Shown here: positions 51,301-63,300 of the stretch, piece after piece
How the letters are laid out: every line of letters begins with the position of its first letter
Position numbering within the stretch: the first letter of the stretch is position 1
From: Caprella mutica
Taxonomy: Eukaryota; Arthropoda; Malacostraca; Amphipoda; Caprellidae
Direction: 5' to 3'
NCBI GenBank assembly: GCA_947561585.1
Contig: CANNZV010000256.1
Location: 62,001-126,000 of the forward strand
DNA length: 64,000 bases
The notes under the pieces: generated by a model
What the model saw: the letters and a program-made list of their open reading frames with translations, nothing else
The model's database searches: none
What the model was told of the DNA's origin: nothing
Made by a program: the position numbers and the translations under genes

Positions 51301-54300
51301 TTAATGTCGCCAGACTGCCGAGAGAGGGCCGATGCGTTGTTACTCACGCTCTGACGAAAGCTGGAACTATTCTTGCAGAATGGACAGTCAGCCAAGTGAA
51401 ACCTGGCAAGTTTATGGTCATCACAGGATCAGGATCGGAGATGCATGACTTACGGTAAAATTTTAGTATCTAATTAGTAATTAAAGTCATTTAAATTTAT
51501 GTTATGACACAGAGGATCAAGTTAGAACTCTATAAAATCCTCTGTGGACACAGTTTAACGTTCAATGTGGGTAATATTCATGTTTCAAATCAATTCTTCA
51601 TTCAAATCTTTCTAGGTGAATATTCCATTATAGGATAATATCAATCAACCAATTGAAGAATTTTAAACAAGTGTCTACAAAACAACCTTATTATCTTGTC
51701 TTATTTTGATAATAATGAATGCGGAAATTGAAAGCCCTTCGGTAATTAACAGCCTATTTTGTGATTTTCACTGAGATGTTATATGGATATCCTAATTAGT
51801 TATGAAGACATTTTAACACTGAAATATATTTTTAATTAATCATCTCAACTTTTGTTAAAAAGCGAGAGAATGTGAAGGCTAGATTCATAACAAGTCATTA
51901 TTCTTCATAATCAAAGTTCACTCAGGATCTTCATGACAGTTCCTCAGTCTCAAAAACATCTTTATATATGAAGCCATTAAAAGAAATGGTCATCTTCAAA
52001 AAATGTTCGGAGATAAAATGAACATAAATTCGAATTGTGTTTTTTTCAGTGATGAGCTGCTTTGTTAAAAAATATTGTTTAGAATAAAGAATATATATTT
52101 CAAAACAGGATTTGATTTTGATTCCATATGAAATAATTTAAAATGTCTAAATCATGATACATCTTTTCCCCACGTCTTATTATTACCATCAAATTGGATT
52201 TATTTTTATGGTTATTCTGCTAATCATTTGGGTATTGATTTTAAACTGAATATCGCAAAATGTATAGACAATATATAACTTTAAATACCTGCTATCAATT
52301 CTGTGTTCAGCAGATATATGTCAATATTTGCATTTGTGTCCGGACAATTCGTCGCGGGAACAATTCGTCGCGATGATTTTTCTATATGTTTATTATATCA
52401 TATTAATTCGACACATTTTTTTAATAATATTTTAATTCTTCAAATTACATCCAGAGATTTTGAGTTTTTTATGAGGTTTTTAGATTAGTAAAACTCACTC
52501 GTATTGTTGATACCAAGTCTTGATATTAATTTATTAATTAATTGTTTTTATTCATTTCAATTGTTTAATAATTTATTTCAAAGTGTGGAATTATTTATTT
52601 CAAAATGAGGAATAATTTATTTCAAAATAATGGTGGATTAGGAAATCATCAGAAATTATTTTTGTGTTGTAGATACCAAGTTTTTTACATATTGAATCAT
52701 TTACTATATGAAAGATTTAGAAGAAATGGAAAATTTGGGAATTTCTTGATGAATTGAAATATGAAATTATTTAATAATATGAAATAGTGAGAGATGGAAA
52801 ATATGGCGACGAATTTTCCGCGACTAAATGTCCGCGACGAATTGTCCACAAGGAATTTTCCGAGACGAATTGTCCTCGTGACGATTTATCCTAGCAAAAT
52901 TTGCAATATTATTCAATGGAATATTTGAAAAAAATATATTCTTAAATTTTTTGAAGTGGATTTGAATCTCCGAAATGATGAATTTCCTTATATTTCTTGT
53001 GGCATTAATAGATCTGAAAAAGAGGCTGCAGTAGAAAAAACAGTTGGACGACTTTCTCAAATTTAATTATTTTATGATAAATAGAAAAAAATATGCCTTA
53101 ATGTGAGAAAAATTTCAGCAAATGATAGGATCATTTTTTTTATTGGGTACTTTTGAAGAAACGAGTCTCCCCTTTATGTTAGTTAATCAAATAACAGTTT
53201 TCTATCTACCAATTATTTTCATATCTTTCAAATTTGTCATCGTGTACTCAGGTCAAATAGAAAATATCTACAGACATTACAATTAATGAAATTTCTTTTA
53301 GAAAAGCGAGATTATTAAACATTTAATAAATCATTGGGGATGCATTTCTATTACTGCAGGTGTTTTTACTGTAAGAAATTATTGCTGTGTATAATCATCT
53401 ATCCAAGCACACACTACACTGAATGTTTTTTGAGAACATTATCTACCAATTAGAAATGAGAAATCTTTTTGTATATTAATTGCTTCAATCCAAAAAAAAT
53501 TACTCAATCATCCGTAGTTTGCACCATTAAATCGAAAACATCTAATGTTTCTTTCACTCAATATAGTAAGGCATTAGACAATGAATTTTTATATCTTAGA
53601 CATTGAATGGATTTGAAATACAAAGGACAATAGTTTTAACTAGGGCTCTAGCTTTAATATATAACTTCATTCTAATGATTGTATGTAAATGTTTAAATCA
53701 CATCAGGGCATATGCTTCCCTTAATAGTGCTATATCCTAATCAGATATTTTTGGTATTTCCTTTTGTCTATTTCCTCTTTCCTGCTTGCATTCTCTTCTC
53801 ATTACTACTTCATCTTCTTTATTCATTACCACTTCATCTTCTTTCTTTTGTAAATTGTTTGCATTATAAACAAGTTTATTTTTGTTAGCTAACTTGAATG
53901 AATTTTAATAAAAACTATTATCCCGTTATTTGCTTACAAACTCGTAAGCACATTTTTAGTCTTTTAACGAAGAAATTCATATTGCATAATAAATTAACTG
54001 ATTAACAATATAGTAATATATAAATTTGAATATGTTATCAAAAATTAAGATGCTAGTTATTGTAATTCACTTACCGGTTTTCTTTGCCAGCCAAATACAC
54101 TATAGTTCCATAGACTCTTGCCATACAGCGCCTGTTATATTCTGCAGTTTCCAGATAGGCTAATATTGCAATATAGTGTCACTGAAATGGAGGCCCTGAG
54201 ACATCTCCAAAACAATAAGGAAATCCTTTGGCTAGGTAGATTGGGTCAGCTGTATAGTCTGCATTTACCAGATTGAGGATAAATCAAATTTGATGTCTTG

Positions 54301-57300
54301 ATTAATTCTATCTGTTATATCATTGAGCTGGTCGTTTGTATCAAAGTGTTACTAATCTGACATGGTTGCAATTGATCACCACAAAGTAACTTCTACTTCT
54401 TACAGTAGTGAACATTATGAATTTTGAGTGTCCCATAATAGAATAAGGTTGGAATTTCAGGTTCGTAAATATATTTATTATTAAAGTTCATCATGGACGT
54501 TTTAAAGCTAATTATTATGTTACATTATTTCTTTCACATATATTATATGGACATAATAATTTAGTTTTCACGTGAAATGCCATTATTTCAATTTCCCACT
54601 CAATCATTTCTAGTCGGTAGGTGTCTAATGTTTATGTCTGAGTAACTAAGGTAGGTTTTTTCTTTTCTTCAATTTGCTGTTCATGAGTTTTTATCAATTA
54701 TTTTTCGACAGTTGGCTCATTCATCAAGCTCACCGCTGGGGTTTGGATGACGTCAGCATAGTCAACGTCACAGATGACATGGCTTGCCTCAGTGTCGCAG
54801 GACCCAAAGCTCAGAATATACTGAGTAAAGCGTCCCAAGAATTCCCACAAAAGTTCCCTTACTTCAGCTGTAAAGAGGTAAGAATTATATTAAAAATATA
54901 CCTTGGGATGAACAGTCAAAGAAATGTATATCTGAATGGATTTTTAATAGTTTACTAATTTCACATTTCAAAAATTACCTTTAATTGTAATGTTGGTAAA
55001 TATTGTAAAATTGATCTGCGTAAACGACTATAAATTTATAAATTTGATAGTAGGGAATTAGAAAACTGTGATTTGAGAAATTACTATCGTGTGGAGACTC
55101 TTTTCTCTGACAGTATCTACAGAAAAATAATGGTGGGGATCGTCGAGTTTTATGATGGTACCGCCCTACTATAACTTTCTCTTTTGATACCTCGGCTATG
55201 TTTGAAACACAATTCGGTATCTGTTCTAACACAAAAATTATATAATGGAACCTATCCTTACAGTATTTAGCGATACGATCAACAAACACATATATTAACT
55301 GTATAACAAATTACTTATCAGAGGTAATATAGCTGGAGTGATTAATTTGGTACACTATGCAAAATTAATATCCTCGAGGTTTCTTAATGATACAATTTAG
55401 TCAGGAATATATGGCGTTAATAAATCTCAACACAGCCATTATTGGAAAAATCATCAGCCATGATATGGGGGATGGAATTAAGACTCTCTCTCTCTTGAGG
55501 GACTACAAAGAGCCATAAAATATCCTTAATGATTGTCTTGTATGGAATTGGTCGTTAGTTGGTTTTCATTAAATATAAGTATAATACATTCATATAATAT
55601 TAGAATTATTATATTGTTTTTCATAAATACATATAGATGACGGGAACTCGTACAGTGCATGCCTTCACCACCTCTTATAAATGAGCTTGACGATGGCCTT
55701 TTATCACTTCGTTCTGAAAATTTCACAAAATGTTTAATGGTTATTGACCAATCGTTAAAGACTGTTTGAGTATTTTAACATCATATGACTCTGACCCTGA
55801 CTGGATCGCTCTCAAAATTTACCAGAAAATTCTCTGGCATTGACCAACAAATTCCAGACAACTTGGCTGAATATTTATTGAATGTTGCAACATTACCTTC
55901 CGCAATTTGCGAAGGTAATAGTGGTAAATATAGATTGTCCATCATAATAATTTGTTGAATGGATAAGAAAAATTGCGTAATTTGATACATAAATTATAAT
56001 ATTTCATGCCATTATAATGATACATTTTCTGTTTTATTATTTATTGCTGATATAAACTTCTTGTTTGATCTTTTTGATCATATTTATTACCAATATCCAA
56101 TTATGAAGATATATCAATATCTGAAGAAGATATCAATATCTGAAGAAGATATCAATATCTGAAGAAGATATCAATATCTGAAGAAGATATCAATATCTGA
56201 AGAAGATATCAATATCTGAAGAAGATATCAATATCTGAAGAAGATATCAATATCTGAAGAAGATATCAATATCTGAAGAAGATATCAATATCTGAAGAAG
56301 ATATCAATATATTCTCAGGATATTATTATATCGTTTCATATCATTATTCTTATGATGATAACATTATCATTCTTAGATATCTATTCGTATTGAGACATTG
56401 ATTTCTTCAAAAAATAGAATTTATTTTTCCGAAGTGTACCTGAGTTGGTATATATAATACTTGACTAATTGACTAATTGAATTAGTTGCTAACTAAAATG
56501 AAGCAATTTGAAACTCATTAACTATTCCTCGATAAAATTGAAGTCAAACAGGGTAAATTAACTAAAACTAGATTACGTGCACTCGGTATACGCATATCTT
56601 CGCTGCCACTATTATATGACCGTGACCCCAACCTTTGACCACTTTCGCATCCAAAATCTAATATAAAGTTGTGATTGGATAATGATCAATCGTCTTACAA
56701 AGTTTCATGCAATTTGGTTGAATACTTTTTGAATTAGTTAGCTATAAATGACCTTGACCTTGACCTTTGACTGAGTAGCTCTCAAATTTCTACCAGTTGA
56801 TTCCTGGACATTGAGTAATCGTCCTACCAAATTGCAGGCAATCATGTTGAATACTATGAGTTGTAGAGTTATAAATGGCCTTGACCTTGATCTGTGATCT
56901 TGGACTCGATCGCTCCCAAAATAGAACAAAATGAATCCTGGATGAAGATCAATCGTCCAACCAAATCTCAGGAAATATTGTTGAATACATATTCAGTTAA
57001 GCGAGTAACCAGAATATAAATAAAATGTAACCGTAAAAAAAGTAACCTTCTGCATTCAAGGATATAGTTGGGAGATATATCTTTCAATTACTATATATGA
57101 TCCATATTATTATGTAGATTCATTGAATAGTTAATAGAATCTATATCTTTATTTACAAAACATTTTGTTATTGTGAATTTAATACCTAGCAACGACACAA
57201 AATTACCAGATACTTACCGTGTGTTTTTACCTTTAAATCATCACGTTAAATTCATTAGACGCTGAAGAGCAGGTTTATATTTTCGGCATCGCGGTAATCT

Positions 57301-60300
57301 GTTTTTACGGCCGAGATGGAAAAGTAAGCTCATCATTTCTATCAGATTATATGAAAAAAACAAATTACGGAGAGATTTCCCTGCAAAATCACTGAATGTT
57401 ATATATTAATTTAGAAGTTATAATAATGTATGCACTTGTATAACGAATTGAAATTATTTTACTACACTTTCCATAATTGATTATCCGTATTAATTAATGT
57501 ACCTATTTTTTAAACAAGAAATAGAGATAAATTTCATTGTTTATAGTGTTATTTATATTTCAGAAGTATACCTGACAATTTGAAATATCCAATTGAGTTT
57601 TTAAATTATTATTTTTTAAATAATATTGTAGGAATAAATACATAGATTAATTTAAGTCTAAGCCACAACATCGTCCATCTTATTTTTCTTTAGAGGGGGA
57701 GGGAGGATATTATAAATTTCCACACGATTGTATCATCTTCCTTTTTTTTTAAAATTGGAAATAAAATATTGATTACTTTTTTACGTAGATAATTAAAATT
57801 AACATATTCCATTCGATTATTCATATTCAATACCTCACGTAAAATTGATCAGCGATGCTTGAAACCCTTTAACGTGCAAATAAATAATAGGTTCACCTTT
57901 CTCTCCTTCGAATTCCCTAAAATAGCTGATTAAAAGTTGCACAGAACAGTTCCTTAAGAAAACTCTACGGACATTAGTCATTCATTGGTTCCGCACGTCT
58001 CTCGGTAGCTAATTTGCACTTAGGAAAACTGCTCTCGAATTCTATTAGAAGTTATACTCAATATACATATATATTATGTATCCATGTTTAACATTTAAAT
58101 ATATTGTTAAACACTCAAAAAATATAAAAGTTGAGATGTGCTGTGGCCACGTAATTGAACATATGTTATCCAACAAAAAATTTCTCGTTGGGTAGTTATA
58201 CCAGTTCGCTTATATGTTAAAATAGGTTCTTTAAAAAATATATGCATTTGTATAATCGGAAATGAAAATGTAAATTTGCACGATAGACTTATGATTCTAG
58301 GTCAACTCGCCACCGAGCAATTCGCCTCATGACAAATTATTCACCGCGGACAATTCACCGCGCAAAATTAAAATATTTTGATTATTAAAAAGTTTAATAG
58401 ATGGCTGTGTGATTCTGAATAAAATAGTAATTTACACTTTTACTTGTTTTTTAGGTTCAAATAGGAGGTGTTCCTGTGACGGCTCTGCGCATATCCTACA
58501 CTGGTGAACTAGGATGGGAGCTCTACCATCCCATGGACCAGTGTGACAAGCTCTACCAAGCTATTCTTGAGGCTGGGGAACCTGAAGGTTTGATTATAAA
58601 TATTGATATTAAAATGGTAGACAATTCTCTTGTAAAGCAGGATATTTTAATAAAAATAAGTGAAAAAAGTTGGATTCAAAATTATGAAATGCTATAGTTG
58701 TAATAGCTACAAGATAATATATTGAAACAATTTTGTGTAGCTCTGAATTATGGAATGGTAGTAGTAATAGTTATAAGATATATTGATTCCAATTTATGCT
58801 GCTATTTTTAAACGTATAAATAATGAACTGCATACTATATACCAGGTCTCGTTGATTTCGGAACTCATTATTGAATTCCAGTTGTAATAGCTAGAATATA
58901 TATTGATACAATTTTGTGTTGCTATTTCTGGGCGCATAATTATTCAACTGAATACCTTATGTCAAATCTCATTGATTTCTGAGCTATTAAATACTGAACT
59001 AAATACTCTATGCCAGGTCTCGTTGATTTCTGAGCTATTAAATACTGAACTAAATACCCTATACCAGGTCTCGTTGATTTCTGAGCTATTAAATACTGAA
59101 TTAAATACCTTATGCCAGGTCTCGTTGATTTCTGAGCTATTAAATACTGAAATAAATACCTTATGTCAAATCTCGTTGATTTTTGAGCTATTAAATACTG
59201 AAATAAATACCTTATGCCAGGTCTCGTTGATTTCTGAGCTATTAAATACTGAAGTAAATACCTTATGTCAAGTCTCGTTGATTTCTGAGCTATTAAATAC
59301 TGAACTAAATACCTTATGTCAAGTCTCGTTGATTTCTGAGCTATTAAATACTGAACTAAATACCTTATGTCAAGTCTCGTTGATTTCTGAGCTATTAAAT
59401 ACTGAATTAAATACCCTATGCCAGGTCTCGTTGATTTCGGAACTCATGCCCTGAATATGCTGCGTCTTGAGAAAGGCTTCCGAGGCTGGGGGGCAGAGAT
59501 GACACTGAACACTACCATGCTGGAGGCAGGGATGATGGATTTCGTGGATATGAAGAAGGTATGGTTATTATATCATTCATCCTGATGACGATTTACTTCA
59601 ATTCTTTTATATCTCAAACCAGAGTAACCTATTTTTTTCTACATAATTCATAGCAGGTAGTACTAGCAAACAAATTCAAACTATCATTTTATACAATCGA
59701 TTACAATTTATTCTAGAGATCAATATAATTCAATGGATTATCTTTTGTTTACATATATAACACTAGAAGAATACCAGAATTATAGAGCAGAATTTTATTA
59801 GATTAAAAACTAGCGACTTATTACATTTTTTCACATCTTCTGTCAAATGAAGTCTTCATTGGCAAATACCAAGGAATTACTCAAAGAACAAAGAGCACTC
59901 TTTGTCCCTCTTTGTTGCAGGAGGAATTCTTAGGAAAGAGTGCTTTGTTGCAGCAGATGAAGAGCGTCCCAAAGAAACTCTTAGTGCAAGTGGTCTTGGA
60001 TTCTCAAAAACTCGATCCAATTGTGAGTTAAATAATGAGCTTCTGGAGACCTAATGTCTACTGTGTACCTAAAACTACCATAAAATCTATCATAATGATT
60101 TGGTAAGAATGAATAGAACTTCATCAATTAACCCACTTTTGAATTAATAATTGGATATTTTACCCATTAATTTGAACCTGAGTTAAACAAATATTTTTAT
60201 AGTATCCTCTAAGCATTATAACGTAGCATATTAAACAATAAAAAAATATAGAAATAAGGGTTACCCTAATGAATGCATACGCAAAACCGATCATTTAAGG

Positions 60301-63300
60301 AGAATATAATGCAAAAATAATATTTGAAAGTGCACTGATATGTCCTATATAGCTTTAAAAAAATCCATGACCATGGCAATAGATAATTTAATATTTTTTG
60401 ATTACTGCTTCCGATGGGGGACTATGTGCTATTAATTTATAAAGATAATTATTAGTGATTCTAATAACATTTTATTATCTTCCTCATTATTATTGAAACG
60501 CTTATGAAATAACATCAAACGTTGTTTATTATTTACGACAATATGTAATAAAAAAAGAATGCGTCCCTCAGTTGCTTGAAATCATACAACTGCATGTAAT
60601 TGGTTTTCTAACGTATATAAGACTGATGATATATACAGTTTATCAATGAGGAAATGACGATGGCATTCAATTACTTTTACATTTGCTTTTGTTAAATTGA
60701 TTCGTTTTACCTGAACGTTTGATACAATATAAATTGTTTCAAATGATCGCTATTGTTTTTAATTCTCAATCTCATAAATACTACAATGTATTTATAAATA
60801 GCTTATATGTTAATTTCAATGTAATACGTTTTGTTTACTAATTGGAATGAACGAACTATTTTACTATTACTATCCACATAAATTGTTTGTAAACTTGTAC
60901 AGTTACTAAAGAAATCATACTATAATATTGAATAATGTTAAAAGATTTGTAAATGTTTCCGATATTTCTAACTGAAAAGATGTTTGCCTATTATCTAGAA
61001 AGAAAGTTCCGTTTGGTCCGTTAAAGAATAACTAAGATTCCCTCTTCACCATAAGTGGTCCCACAAAAATTCGTCTCTTCGAAACTTCCAAAGTGTAAAC
61101 CACAAAGGAAAATATATTAGCAATTATTGTACAACCGATTCAAAATATATATTCTTTGGATTAATAACCTCGAAATCCACAAAATGCAAGAAAAAATTCG
61201 AATAATTTGAAGGAAAGATATGCACTATGGAAAACAATCAGGTAGTATATGTAAAAAAATGACACTACTTTTAATGTAATCTGTTCATCTACATTCTACA
61301 GGGTGACGAAAATGTGTACGCTTTTGGAGCAAAGGTTGGTGCCACCACAAGCGGTTGTTTCTCTCCCCATCTTGGAAAATCTTTGGCATTTTGTTACCTT
61401 CCACCTCTCTTCACAGTCCCTGGAACAACAGTGCAGGTAAAGATTTATTTGGAGTGATTGGAATAGTTTGATTGGTTTGAATAGTTGGATATCGCAATAG
61501 GAACTTACACGATATGATAATTAATTTAGAAGAACTGATAATTAATTTTAACGAACTTATAATTAATTTGAAAGAACTGATAATTAAATTAGAAGAACTG
61601 ATAACTAATTTGAATGAACAGATAATTAATTTAGAAGAACTGATAATTAATTTAACCCTAATCAGTTTGACTGTCGAAATCAACGGGAGAGTTTGACTAT
61701 GTGTTAAAAAAACACATGTCTTTTTTATAAACCTACGGTTCTGTATTTTTTACAAGTTGTTAGTATATATACTATACTATTGTGTACCAAATTTCAAGTA
61801 AAACTATTGAACATATAAGGAGAAATGAATGCATCAGTATTTAAGACATTGGCAACTGAAAGATCAGACATGTGATTGGGCGGAGTGTGACCCAATCACA
61901 GCTCGCGCATGTATCTGTTTTTGATGAAAATGTGAACAAATTCGTTCGTATTGGCTAACCAAACTGTATTTCTAGGTTGCCAAACGTCACCAAAGTACAA
62001 TTAATTCCAAAATTTACGTGATTTACAGGGATTTACGACGATACGTAATTTTTTTTAATTTTTAAATACAAAATATATTTGGTATCTATGTAGGAAAATA
62101 GTCAAGAAAGGCTAGTAAATTTAAACGAATAACATAAAATATATAAAGTAATTAAAAAAAGATGTGCCTAAAAAACAAACGTCATTCTCATTAGGGTTAA
62201 AAGAACGTATAATAAATTTTAAAGAACTGATAAATAATTTAAAAGAACTGATAAAAAATTTAGAAGAACTATAAATTACTTTATAAGAATTAATAGTTAG
62301 TTGCTGTCCATCAACATGATGTTTTTTTCAAATGATGAGCAGTAAAACAGGAATGTGTAAAATTTGGATTTCGGACTAATTCTTTGGTTTGTCCTTCAGT
62401 ATTGTTTTTTTGAAGAAATTGAAACTTGATACAAACAATAAACTGATGTTTATTGTTCATTGACTTTCTTAAATTTTATACGATTAAATATATATTTGAT
62501 TACCTGTAAGATCTCCAAAATATATGCGTATATGTTATCAATATTTTAGTTATAAGTTTGAATATTTTTTCTACATATTAAATTATTATTTACTGGTTTT
62601 TAAAATGTATTAAATTTCAATAATGATATTTAAATTTGTATCACACAGAAAATTGATAACCAAAGTTCTTACCGTTCTCCGTATAAGCTGTATGCGTTGT
62701 CTCAAAAATAGGACATTTAGATGCATCTACTATAATTTAGATCTAATTATTTGTTGCTTCAATAGCTTTGAACTGTTTCAGTGAGATGCAACCAGAATAA
62801 GTCATATAAATGTGCTCCCATTTTTTTTACAACGGATAATTTGAGATACTTAAGTGAATCATCCTGAAATACTTAGAAGCTTTTGAAGCAAAATAATCAT
62901 ATTAAATTATAAATACTAAAATTATAAAATAAATATTAAATTTTAAAATAAAAACTAAAATCATAAAATAATACTAAAAAATTAAAATTAAATTATAAAT
63001 ACCAAATTGTCCATACGAAAATTATAAAATAAATACTGAAAAATTAAATTAAATTATAAATACCAAATTGTCCATACGAAAATTATTTTTGATGCACTTC
63101 AGTGTCATATAGTTTGTAGCAAAACTTAAATGGGTGAACGTAAAGTACATGCGTGTTTAATATTTATTTCTGAGCGATGTTTTATTCAATTTAACATTTT
63201 TTCACTCAGGTTGAACTGCTGAATGAACTCATAGAGGGGACTGTACTTCCCCAACCACCAATGATGACACACTTCGCTAGAACGAGAAAAAATAAGACAT

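Noticed and set aside
58843..59424. Upstream copies of CCAGGTCTCG as true exon 16 starts
   Set aside because: Each gives an immediate in-frame stop or a frame shift; only 59425 keeps the conserved protein.
58903..59454. 183-codon frame with a 17-residue repeat
   Set aside because: It is the 51-bp array read out of frame with exon 16; it stops inside the exon.
61411..61696. 90- and 60-codon frames on both strands
   Set aside because: 21-bp array open on both strands.
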